Assembly (NCBI RefSeq): GCF_052324685.1
Contig: NC_135223.1
Location: forward strand, 19,475,822 to 19,539,821
Length of the DNA: 64,000 nucleotides
Source: Brachyhypopomus gauderio
Lineage: Eukaryota > Chordata > Actinopteri > Gymnotiformes > Hypopomidae
Direction of reading: 5' to 3'
A program made the position numbers and the translations under genes. Position 1 is the first letter of the stretch. Each line of letters starts with the position of its first letter. The notes below the pieces were generated by a model. It saw only the letters and a list, made by a program, of their open reading frames with translations, did no database searches and was not told the origin of the DNA. Positions 13,201 to 26,500 of this stretch are shown here, in pieces.

Positions 13201-16200
13201 AACCTAAATGGTCCTCAGGTCCTGATCATCTTCACTGATGGCCTGGATGCATCTGTTGAAGACCTCAGGCTTGCCTCAGAGAATCTCAGGAAAAGTGGTA
13301 AGGGAATAAAATGTTCTTTATCATTATATATACAGTAATGTATCTATGTTTACTTCACTGAAAAACTAACATATACTCAGAGGCAAGATGAGGTGCAAGT
13401 TGTAATACCAAAAAAGACTTTTCGGTACAATGGTTGTCCCTTGCCTTTAGCCTCCGTTATGCAGCGGTGGCTGTGATTGTGGTGTTTCTTTATCATCTGT
13501 CTTGTGCTACATGTGTTTTTTGTTAAGATTGCTCACCACACCTCCCTCAGGTGGGCGTGTGTTGTGTCTCATGCAGCAGCTGGGGGTTATTATGTCATTA
13601 TGTTGTGCTCATTATTAGTCCTTTGTGTTTTTTGACCTTTTGTCTGTCATTAAATGTTAAGTTGGCTTCTTGTGTTCCAGGTAGTGCACTTTTATGTCCA
13701 GTTTTATTTACATTCCTTTAGCATAACTCTTCAGTTGGAGACTCCTTCCTGGTTTTTTTTTACTGCCTGTTCTACATCTGTGACATTCAGATTCTGTGTT
13801 ATTTATAAATGCAACTTTAATGCATTTCAATGCAACTTTTTTTTTTACAAACAGCATGTATCAGCATAAGAGGTGATGTTGTAGCACACGGATTTCTACG
13901 AACCTGCAGTGTTAATTAAAGACTTTTGCGTGTCAGGAGTCCATGCACTGCTGACTGTAGCTCTGGAGGGAGTCCAGAGCATCTCGGAGCTACAGAAGGT
14001 GGAGTTTGGGCGGGGATTTGGCTACAGCGAGCCTCTCAGTATTGCCATGCAAAGTGTGGCCAGTGCCGTGCAGAAGCAGATTGTGAGTCACTACACTGTC
14101 ACATACATGCGAAAGCAGAACCCATAGAAATATGGTCAGATTAGATTTGTCTTCATTCTCATGTGACAATATTTCTTGGTGGAAAAAGAGGATTAACAAT
14201 GAAAAAAGATCTCAGTGTACATTACAACAGGCCTAGCAGGTCAGACAAATTAAATTAAATGATTATTAGTGGTTGTGATTAAACCACTGTGATTTTTCCC
14301 CACAAGATGCAATAATTAAAATCTGAAACATTTCATTCTCAACATTAGAAGATAAACATTTTTTTATCTTTTGTGACTTTACAATATGATATAGTGATTT
14401 TAGTATCCTCATGACACAAACAAATAAGCATATGAGTGTTACCTAATCAGGGTAAGCTATCATAAAACTGCATTAGCAGCTGTACCTGTGCAGTTCACTC
14501 TGTGGCAGAATGAAAAGGGAAGACAGTGTTGAGTTTTTGCTCTGTGCTGCACTGAGGAGTGTATAGTATACAGCACTGAGGAGTGTATAGTATACAGCAC
14601 TGAGGAGTGTATAGTATACAGCACTGAGGAGTGTAGAGTATACTGCACTGTGGAGTGTATAGTATACAGCACTGAGGAGTGTATAGTATACAGCACTGAG
14701 GAGTGTATAGTATACTGCACTGAGGAGTGTATAGTATACTGCACTGAGGAGTGTATAGTATACTGCACTGTGGAGTGTATAGTATACAGCACTGAGGAGT
14801 GTATAGTATACAGCACTGAGGAGTGTAGAGTATACTGCACTGTGGAGTGTATAGTATACAGCACTGTGGAGTGTATAGTATACAGCACTGAGGAGTGTAT
14901 AGTATACAGCACTGTGGAGTGTATAGTATACAGCACTGTGGAGTGTATAGTATACAGCACTGAGGAGTGTATAGTATACAGCACTGTGGAGTGTATAGTA
15001 TACAGCACTGTGGAGTGTATAGTATACAGCACTGAGGAGTGTATAGTATACAGCACTGTGGAGTGTATAGTATACAGCACTGTGGAGTGTATAGTATACA
15101 GCACTGAGGAGTGTAGAGTATACAGCACTGAGGAGTGTATAGTATACAGCACTGTGGAGTGTATAGTATACAGCACTGAGGAGTGTATAGTATACAGCAC
15201 TGTGGAGTGTATAGTATACAGCACTGTGGAGTGTATAGTATACAGCACTGTGGAGTGTATAGTATACAGCACTGAGGAGTGTAGAGTATACAGCACTGAG
15301 GAGTGTATAGTATACAGCACCGTGGAGTGTATAGTATACAGCACTGAGGAGTGTATAGTATACTGCACTGAGGAGTGTATAGTATACTGCACTGTGGAGT
15401 GTATAGTATACTGCACTGAGGAGTGTATAGTATACTGCACTGAGGAGTGTATTGTATGCTGCACTGAGGAGTGTATGATATGCTTCCAAAGGGGATGTTA
15501 CACCTGACCTTTACTGCTGTGTTAATGCATTTAAAACTCCTGATCATGTTAATGTCTCCATCACCTGTAGGACAGCGTGACATCAAGAGAGTGCTGTCAT
15601 GTCATGTGTAAATGTGCAGGTCATGAGGGGACGCGAGGCCCCCGGGGACCTGCAGGGCTAAAGGTGATGTGCTCATTTTTCAATATCAGACAGGATGTGC
15701 ATTGTGTTGAAGCTATGGGGCAGTTATTTAAATGCTATTTAGTTATTTCAATCTTTTTTACCTCTAAATAGGGCTCTCCAGGTCAAAGAGGATATTCTGG
15801 GTATCCTGGAGACGAAGGAGGATCCGTAAGACTTTAACTGGTTTTAAATCTGCATCTAACCTTGCTCACATTTCCAACAGACTCCCAGGTCGCTTTGGCC
15901 TAAGTCACTATCTATGTATTTTATGTCAACACAAATGTTGGTTTTCTTTATTAAATGTCCAGTGTTATGTTGCAGGGTGATAGGGGGCTGCCAGGACTTA
16001 ATGGGACACAGGGACACCAGGGCTGTCCAGGAAGACGAGGTCTTAAGGTACCAGCGGTTCAACTCACTTCATGTGACTCATTCTAAGGCAAACATTCCTG
16101 CATTAAATCTTTGACCTAAATTATTTTCACCTTAAAATTATCCACAGGGAGGCAGAGGCTACAGGGGTGATATGGTGAGTACTGCAATTTTTCACTATAT

Positions 16201-19200
16201 GAATATGCATTAATGCAGATAACAACTCTTTTAAAATATTAAACTGTGAAGCCAAATGTACTACTGTAACTATTTTATCTTCAGGATTGAGACAAACACA
16301 CAATAATATTAATGCCATAGATCTGAATATCTGAATAAACTACAACTGATGCTACTGTCATTTGGTAGTTCAGTGTATGAAAGAGAGACAGAGAAAAAGA
16401 TGAAAGATTTTCAATTAAGGCCCCATCCATTCATTATATTTTTTGTCTTTGATAATGCATTTAAGTCAGGTAATCAGCAATATACAGTGTATAGACTAGG
16501 GTGTACTTGGGTGTGGAATGGAATAAAAATGGATTAACTGTGCATCACAAGGACAGGATTGAAAATACCTGTGATAAATAAATAGTTAAGAAACATTTGC
16601 ATCACTTTGAGAAAATATCAGCTTCATCCTCTGTAAGTTTAACTATTCCCACATCTTTCAATATGATGGCTTACTGTACCACTATTTCTCTGGGAATTTG
16701 TATTTTTAGTGTCATTTGACTGTGGCATCTGCGACTCAATTGAAGGCCTTGTTGACAACAACACATTTACTTTAGGTTAATTAGCTACACATTTTCATTT
16801 AATTTTCAATACTATTTTCTCTAATTGTAATTCTGCCTTAATAAGAGACATTGCAATTATGCAGTTGTATTAAAATGATGACAAGAAAACAAACCATTCC
16901 CTGAAGTCTCCTGAAGCTCACTGGATGTAAAATAAATATAAATACTGTATGTTATATCAAAATAAACACTGTACTTTATAACAGATACCTTTCCAGAAAT
17001 ATAAAAGCATCTCCATTCTAACTTTATTGTATCTGCATGCCTGCTTCATCTTCACCTGATAGGGGGAACATGGAGAACATGGTTTGGATGGAGTGGATGG
17101 AGAACAGGTAACTGTGTTCAATCTTAAGCACAAAAAAAACAACAAATGTTTTAGCAGTATAAAGCATGAGCTATATTATCCCACTTTATTACCAATGGCA
17201 ACGTATTTTTCCTAGTGCAGTCTGTTTCTATGGCATGAAGACATTCATGATGGGTCTGATTCACTGATCTTTCACCTTTAGGGTGACACTGGATCAGCAG
17301 GAGCGGCAGGAGAAAAAGGAGATTCTGGCAGCCCAGTAAAGATCTTTATCTTCCATGTTTTTTTCTGCCTTGGGTACATTAGAATGTATTTGTTCTAATG
17401 TATTCCATTACAGTTTTTATCAATCACACTCCAGGGTTTGAGTGTTTAACATTAACATGATTAATTATCAATATCTAGGTGATATTGTGTAGTTTTAATC
17501 TGAAACACCTAGCCTTAAATTTAAGACTAAAGATAAATATTCTGCTAAAGGGCATGACGGGCGTTAAAGGAATTCCAGGTATCCCAGGAGATAAAGGACT
17601 CAGAGGAGACCCAGTGAGTTGCCTATATTATTTTATCTATAGTTATTATTATATATATTATTTTATTAATTCTATCTAACTCCTCAGCATGAAAGCGCAG
17701 TAGGAAAATATGTAGCAGCAGTGTTTATAATATAATTCTGGTCCCTGTCAATAGCAGGGCTCCACAACTCTTCCATGACCCACGCATTCCTTACATGAGA
17801 ACCACGGCAAATAGCATTTTAGCTGCATGCTATGGTGTCAGTTTTTTTCTTGTTGTTTGTTTTCTGTATGTAACAAATCCTGATAACATCACACTGTACA
17901 GTCTGAATGATTTATTGTGGAGCAAAGCTTAAGAATATGATTTGAACTTCCTCCACGAAGGGCGAGTCAGGTTCTGACAGCAGCATCCGTGGTCCTAAGG
18001 GTGACCATGGAAACACAGGCCTACAGGTATGTTAATGTGGTCCTTAAAAGCTCATTGATGAGGCTGTCATTTCTACTTGGTCTTTTACCAAGACCCATGC
18101 AAATATAGGACGTCCGTGACTCCATTCATGGTCTGATTGCAGCATGAAGGCTTTATGGTAATCGTTTGGTAATATAAAAAAAACCATATATAAAAATAAA
18201 ATAAAGCAAAACAATAGGTTTATTCGCTTTTAGATGCACTGTGTGGATTGTTGTGTCATGTGAGGATTCTTTAAATAGTGCGATAACTCTGTAACTCTCT
18301 GTTCTTCACTCATAGGGGGAGGCAGGGCCTGATGGCAGTCCAGGCACATCTGGAGATGCTGGCAAACCTGTACGATTGCTAGACACCTTTTTGTACCACA
18401 GTTTAACCACTTGAGACCTTCCCCCACCAAATCTGAACTGTATTTATATATGATTTAAACAGGGACCAAGAGGCAGACGGGGGCCTCCAGGTCAACCGGT
18501 ATGAGAGTACTACTTCAATAAAACAAAGCCTTTATAAAACTGTAAATGTGAATACATTACACTTTGAAAGTAGAAAATAGTGTGATGTTTCATCCATATT
18601 ATTAACATTTTTAGAACCTTTAGATATACAGATCATATAATGTTTATTAATGAAAGTAGTAAAATTTTCCTAGTGAAACATCTGAACCAGGAAATGTTGC
18701 CTTTTTGATAAATAATGTCACAATAACATGTAATATGGAAGTGATGGGATATGATTTTTGAAATTTTCCTCAGTGAAATTAATCTTCTGGTTTTACTATT
18801 AGGGTACCAGGGGACCCGAAGGAGCACCAGGACTGCAAGGAACCCCTGGAACTCCAGGGCCAGTGGTAGAACTACATTCTGTTACAACTTTTTGTTTTTT
18901 TAAATTGTTTATCAAATATACTTTAATCCTCCACTGACCCATAACATTTCATTTTTTTAATGTATTAATTTTTTTTTATAATCATTAAAATTTTGTGCAT
19001 TCTGAACACTTCAAAGCATCTAAACAAAAACAGCTGCAAAGGCTTTTTATCATTAATAGTGAAGATCTTCCAAAAGAATGTAACATTTTGTAACAATTTA
19101 GACAAGTGTTTTGACAAGTGTAGACAAGTTCTGAGGTTGTGGAAACAATCATTTTAATAATGTCTAGGCTAAAAGATAATGAAGTATCACTTAAAGGTAA

Positions 19201-20486
19201 GTTAAAGGCAAGAGTTCTGAGAACACACCATTCTGATGCTCAGGTTGCACTACCATTGATCTGCTTAGCTTCCAGTCTCCAGACCCAGGTGTTAAAACTC
19301 ATCATGTTAATGCAATGATACCACTAAAGAAATAAATGGGATAAACACTGAAAAGACTCCAGTACGTCCACTTGTCTCTCCAGAGCAGTTATTAGCTGTT
19401 AGGTGTTTTTGACAATACTTGGCTTTATGAGCTAATGGCACAGGGAATCCTTCAAGTACTAGCTCGACCCAGAACTGCCATAGGTTGATTTGTAACTTTC
19501 TTGCTTGGTATGATTTTTCAGGCTCATAAAACCAAGAAAGTTACAAGACAGCAACCACCTCAAACTTCATGACCACTCTTTGAAGTGACTAAGTGGAAAA
19601 CCTAGAGGGAGCAGAGACGTTCAAATCCAGAGGAGTTTTATATTCCAGGGATTACCAGACCATTGCTTTTAAAGAACTTGGCATAATCAAAGCTTAAATC
19701 TCAAGGCTAATTAAAATATCAGTATCTGAATGTCTAGATTTGTAGAAGAAGTAATCTGAGAGTTTGCCTCCTTCATGCTTTTCAGGGGCTAATTGGTCCT
19801 TCCGGTGTTCCAGGACAGAAAGGTTTTCCTGGTTTACCAGGACGTCAGGTAAGCTTCCAAATCATTACACATATACAACAAATATATTTTTCAGTGCCCA
19901 AATGCTTTTGTTTACTGATAATGGAAAATTGCCTTACCTTTAGGGTGCCCCTGGCTCTCCAGGAGGCCCTGGATCTAAAGGAAATATAGGATCCAGGGGG
20001 CCAAAGGTGACTTCAACCACTCTCACATACAGTAGTGCACTAGACAACCCAGGACAATGGTTTGGGGTCATTTTAACAGGTGGATTATTCCATTGTAGAT
20101 CATTCCCTCCTTTTGATTTGGTTGTTTTGTGTTCTTTTCAATGGCCATGTGGTCCCCCGCATGATATTTTTACTTAGTTTGTAGTTTTGTTTTAGTTTTC
20201 AGCATAGTTTTATGTTATATTATGTTATATATGCAAATAAACACTTACTGGTCATATAAATAACTTGGTTTTAAACAAATAAAATGGGGTGTGGGTGCTA
20301 AAACATTTGCACTAAAGAGTTGGTTCTCGACCATTAACCATGTGATACCCCTGTAATACCCCTGGTGTGTTCCTGTTTAGGGTCAGCCTGGGGATCCTGG
20401 AGATAAAGGAGCTAGAGGGCCGGCAGGGCCTAGAGGACTTCCAGTTAGTGTGTCCCCCCCAAACACATACACACACAGACACACAC

Positions 20487-20531
<45 letters not shown>

Positions 20532-23500
20532 AATACACATGCAGACACAGATTAGTGGCTTGTTACATTGTTGACAGTAGTTGTAATCTATTATTAACAG
20601 CCAAGATGAATTTATATGAAAATTGGTATAATGCAATTGTCCTAATTCTTCTTTTTGTATTTGATCTCCACAACAGGGCAATGATGGCCCTGACGGATAT
20701 GGAGTTGTAGGGCCTAAAGGACCAAAGGTTTTGGACGGGCTAGTTATTATGGGTGCTTTGTCTTAAATTTCTTGATTGTACAGACCTACCATTTACCTAT
20801 AAGTTATGCTGCATTTTTTGTCCATTCTCAGGGTGACATCGGTTTTCCTGGTTATCCTGGACTTCAGGTACATTGTATTTTCACTAAACTACTATTTGTA
20901 TGTATGACTCCTATTATTAATTACAAATGATGTTGGGAAGAGCACTTTATTGCATAGCCAAGCAAAAGTTGAGAGAGAAAGAACAAGACTCACTCCCCCA
21001 GTTGTCACTGCCCCAGGTCAGAATTCCTTCAGTCTTATTTTAACATAGAACAGAGTTGGCCTTTGACCAAAAAAAAGTGACCACATATAAGCAGCATCTC
21101 CCCCTGCAGGGCCACAGGACATTGATCACCCTTATCTCTGTGACAGACCACAAATGTGCATAACTGGGGTAGACAAGAGCACGACTTCTCAGTTTGGCCT
21201 GCACTGCCACTGCCATCTGTGGTCAGGTATCCAATGGAACATAACTGGCAATCATGTGTTAGATCCTATTCAGCACACAGCTCAAACATATGCTACTTTT
21301 GCATGTCCCTGAGCTATCATATGTTACAACAATATGGTGTAATAGGATGTGACAGTCTTTCATCAGCTATGCAAGCAAAGGGCTTCTGAAATTAATTTGT
21401 AGGAGGAGGAACCAGTTTATATTTAAAAAACATTAATTCCATGGGTTCCTCTGTGGATCACCACCTTATTATGGTGGAGGGGTTTGCGTGCCTTCATGAT
21501 CCTAGGAGCTATGTTGTTGGGGGGGGGAAGCCAAGATCTCCCAAGGCAAAAAACACCTCCCTAGGTGATGGGCCAGACAACTCCTATGGAAGTTACAAAT
21601 ACCAGGACCCAGTTAACCTTGCCTGGATCGGGGTTACCAGGGCCTCACCTTGGAGCCAGGCCTGGGGGAGGGGCTCCTCGGCATAGAGGAAGCAGAACTC
21701 GGGCCAAGGTGACCAGGGTAGTTGTGAAAATCCTTGGTGGCAAAGTGGGGGTGGATGAAGTATGCCCTGAGTTCCTTAAGGCTCTGGGTGTTGAGGAACT
21801 GTCCAGGCTGATACAGTGGTTGACACAGTGGTGGTTCCCCTTTTTAAGGGGAGCAGAGGGTGTGCTTCAACTATCAGGGGGTCACACTCCTCAGCCTCCC
21901 CAGTATGGTCTACGCAGGAGTACTGGAGAAGAGAGTCCAGTCAATAGTCAAATCTCAGTTACAAGAGGAACAACACGAGTTCTGCCCTGGCCATGGAGCA
22001 CTGGACCAGCTTTTTACCCCTTGTCAGAGATGGAGGGTAGGACACGTCTTTTGTAGACCTGGAAAAGTTTGACTGTGTCCCTCAGGGATTCCTCTCGGGG
22101 ATACTCCAGGAACATACTGGGCCTGTTGCTACGGGCTATCCAGTCCCTGTACAGATGGAGCAGGAGCTTGGTTCACATGGCAAGCAGTAGGTCAGACTGG
22201 TTTCCAGTTGGGGTTGGGCTCTGTCATAGCTGCCCTTTGTCACCGATTCTGTTCATAACTTTTATGGAGAGGGAGAGGGAACTTGGGCCTCCTTGCTTAG
22301 GCCACTGCCCTTAGTGCATTACTTGAGGAAAGTTACCAAGTTTACTGATGGGGAGTATGTAAAAAAAATAATGAATGCTTCGTTCAGTAACCCTTTCAGT
22401 AACCTAATTTTTATGTTCAGGGTGAAAGGGGGAATCCTGGTGCAAATGGAAGTAACGGCAAGAAAGGCAATAGTGGAAGAGGGGTAAGACAGCAGTCAAC
22501 ACTCATCATATCAGTAACGATTAGTAGTTGTCCAAATGTTTGCACTATTTCATATATGTAGTTAAAATGTAAGAATTGCATTTGGTTGTTCTGATTGGTT
22601 TAGTAATAGTTGCTTTGATATATGATGACAGGGGAATGCCGGCAGGAGAGGCTTGCCGGGGCAGCCTGGCAACGACGGACCAGTTGGACACAGGGTTGAC
22701 AAGCCTCCATGATATTATGTGAATATTTAGATTAGAAAATTTACCATCTATCTGGTCATCAACAAAACTTTTCCTTTCCCTGCCAGGGCCCTAAAGGACC
22801 TCGAGGAAGCAGGGCGAGATCTGTAAGCTCCCACCATTCTTCACTTTTAAGTGTCGCAGAAAAAATGTCTCCTTTCACTTTGCATTTTGTGTCTTTCTGA
22901 ATACTTCCTTGTATTATTTTAGACTTGTGAACTGATCACCTATGTACGAGACAACTGTGGTGAGGTTTCTTAATATTGATCTGTGTTTAGATTGTCCATG
23001 TCCATTGAAGTAATTGTTTATATTTTATCACATGAGTGTGGTTCTGTTCTAATTCTAATTTGGCATCTTTCACTCCCACAGTTTGCTGCAAAGGTATGTG
23101 TCTTGTTACATTTATTGTAATGCAGATTTATATAAAATAACTGCAGATAATGTTACATTGCATTGATCTGATTCAGTTTATGATTCATTAGTTGTCCATG
23201 CTGTCCATTCCACCAAAAGACACATTACACATCCAAGAATAAGCATGACTATGTAAATCATAGTACTTACAAACCAACCCGTCTGAAGCTATTTTAATGG
23301 ACACGAACATTTCTTTCTTCTATGTCATGGCTATGCCTATAGATAATGCAATGTGCCCTGCCTACCCTACCGAACTGGTGATTGGCTTGGACATGTCCAA
23401 TGATGTGAGTCCTGCGTTGTTTGCGAGGATGCTGTCCTCTGTTACTTCCCTGTTGGACAGTATCAACATCGCTGAAAGCAACTGCCCCAGTGGCGCAAGA

Positions 23501-26500
23501 GTGTCTGTAGTGTCATACAGTTCAAACACCAAGTACCTCATCCGCTTCACTGACTACCACCGAAAGAAGGACCTGATGGAAGCTGTGAGGAACATCGCGC
23601 TAGAACGCACATCTAACCGCCGTGATATTGGTGCAGCCATGCGCTTCGTGGGCAGGAATGTCTTCAAACGTGTGCGACAAGGTGTATTAATGAGGAAGGT
23701 GGCAGTCTTCCTCTCTGGTGGACAGTCCCAGGATGCGTCTTCCATTGTCACGGCTGTGCTAGAATACAAGGGTCTGGACATCAACCTCGGCGTCATTGGG
23801 TTTAGAGATACTCCAAATGTTCGCCGTGCTTTTGAGGTAAAATTATAACATCGAGTGATGTTTTATTGAGGCAAATATTTGCATACACAGAACTGCACAG
23901 TAACTTGTGAAGTGGCAATGTAAAGCACATCTGCATGGTTTTCTTGTGATGTGTGTTGGAAAACAGGCTGATGAGACAGGTAGCTTCATTCTGTCTGTGC
24001 TGGAAAGACCACAGGACCAAAAAAGAGCACTTGAGAGGATCCAGAATTGTGTTGTCTGCTTTGGTAAGTTATGATCTATTATCTTAGTCTACAGTGTGTG
24101 CAGGAAGGATTTTTTAGGTCTTCAACAAACTAATGAATAAATATGTGATGTTAAAATACACAAGTGTTTATGCCATGTAAAACAAGCAAGAAAGACAAGG
24201 TGACCGACAATATATGAGCAGTCATTATGTTCTACATTTTATTTTCTGTTTTACATGTTGTTCTCTTCTCTCTTCAGATCCTTGTAAACCGGCTGCAGAA
24301 TGCCCAAGTACCGGTCAGGTGTCTGTGCCACAGGAGGTGGATATGGATCTGGCCCTGCTGGTAGACGGGTCCCAGAGCATTCAAGCAGATCAGTATGCTG
24401 GTGTGAAGCAGGTCCTGGGTACTGTGCTGGATCAGCTTATAGTGAGCAGTGAGCCCAGCAGAGCTGACAGTCACACTAGAGTATCTCTCTACCAGCAGAG
24501 CTCCGCCTACAGTGAGGCCCAAGCACCAGTCAAGCAGATATTCACTTTCCAGCAGTATCAGAATCGTGGACAGATGAAGCAAAGTATCTTCCAGAACTTA
24601 GAGCAGACCGGAGGATCCTCCAGACTTGGTCCTGCATTGGAATTCATTGTGATGAGGGGCCTTCTCACGGTCTCCAAGCCTCGAACCAGGAAGATGGTAC
24701 TCGCAATTGTTGGAGAGGAGGATTATTATGACAGAGCAAAGCTGGACATGATCTCCAAATTAGCAAAGTGCCAGGGTGTGGTGCTCTTCACCCTCACCAT
24801 TGGGGATCGTTTCAACTGCACTCAGGTGGAGGAGCTTGTCAGTTTTCCTATTGAACAGCACATAGTAAACTTGGGTCATGTGAAGCAAGGAGAGCAGGAA
24901 TATGCCAAACGCTTTATAAGGACTTTCTTCCACATCCTGAAAAGTAAGAGTGTTTATTCTACATAAATAATGTGTTGGTATGCCATAAAATTTTCACACT
25001 GTTGCAGCTCCCACACAACTGTACCAGGACTTCATGAACACTGAATACAGGTGGTACAAGTGTGCTGGGAGCTTGGGCAGAAAAACACACTCCGGGACTT
25101 TGTGGGGATACACTGTAAACTACTATATGTTTAAGTTGAATTGGATGTGTTGAAGTGATTTTAACACAATATTTCTTTGCATGTAATTACAGGAGAAATG
25201 AATGTTTACCCTCCGCCATTACTCAGAAAACAGTGTGAGACGCGACAGCAGCAGGGACAAATCAATCATGAGGTCTTTGAGGGAGCTGAACGAATACCCA
25301 TTGAAAGGTAATGATAAAGTAGACATCACCACACTTATATCTGCTTGTTTACAGGTAAATGGCCACAAATCATTTTGATTCACAAGAAGTCATTTTCACA
25401 TTCCGCTCCCATAACACTACTCGTAATACACTTAATTACTCCTTCTGCTACAAAATCACTAAAATCTTCATATATGACTGGCACTAAAAAGAAAAATCCT
25501 ACATCAATACTATAGAATATCATATAATGTAAACTACAGATCATCAGTCCAAAAGTATGTTACCTTGATGACCTCAAAAAACATTTCATTTGGTTTGATT
25601 AAATTTTGAAAAAAGTGTTTACTCCTCAGGATTCCTCTACCAACTGTCTTCTATCCAGTGGAAGAAGAGGAAGGAAATGAGGAGGAACAGAAGGAGGTCA
25701 CTGAATACACTGTTGACAGAGGAGTGGACACTGGCTATGAAAACGTTAACCTACTCCCTGCAGGACGAGGAGATTCAAATGGTAAAGCAGGCCCAAAATG
25801 CAGAATGTCTCAAAACCCTTGGTGACTACCACAGTGGCCTCAGGGTGCAGATGTAGAGATTGTGCAGCTATTAGAACAATGCACTCTTTCAATCAGCATA
25901 AATCCCCTTGAGAAATAGCTGCATAAACCACTTTAACAATACTTTTGCAAGTCATGTTAAAGATCGACTTATTAAATAAAAAAAAAAGTCACTTTGATAA
26001 AGTATTTATTACTGAATAAACAGTACCCTGATATTTTTGACAATAATCACAATGTCTTCTTAGCAAACATAACATTTGAGGTTTTAACCAAGAAAACATA
26101 ACATGTTTTATGTTCTTGGAACTCAGCATGTTGGTTAAAAAAAAACGTGGATGCATGATGCACGATGAGCATGTCATCATTTATCAGTGTGTATGTCATC
26201 ATTTATCAGTGTGTATGTCATCATTTATCAGTGCGTGTGTCATCATTTATCAGTGCGTGTGTCAGCATGTGTGCTGGACTCCTACACTATGCATGTTACC
26301 CGCATGCCTGAGTAGTAAGTGAGTGTTTTGCTTACAGCCCAGTGTTTGCTGCACTTGGACGAGGGCATTTTGTGTGGGGACTATATGCAAAGATGGTACT
26401 ATGATATTGCAAAAGACGCATGCACACCCTTCTGGTACGGTGGTTGCGGTGGTAACATTAATCGTTTTAATACGGAACTCACATGCATCGAAGCATGCAT

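Noticed and set aside
14550..15483. Possible CRISPR array
   Set aside because: Units are directly tandem with no unique spacers, in a eukaryotic intron.
14460..15586. Four very long open frames (285-363 codons) on both strands
   Set aside because: They are produced by the 24-bp minisatellite, whose unit length is a multiple of three. The region is an intron of the collagen gene.
21441..22314. Plus-strand frames in the collagen intron as a host gene
   Set aside because: They are frameshifted pieces of a LINE reverse transcriptase, not a host gene.
25008..25061. Open segment with an acceptor-like GTTGCAG between the second C-terminal vWA and the linker
   Set aside because: No good donor in the needed phase. 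Joining 24943 directly to 25193 keeps the frame and the whole gene sums to complete codons without it.
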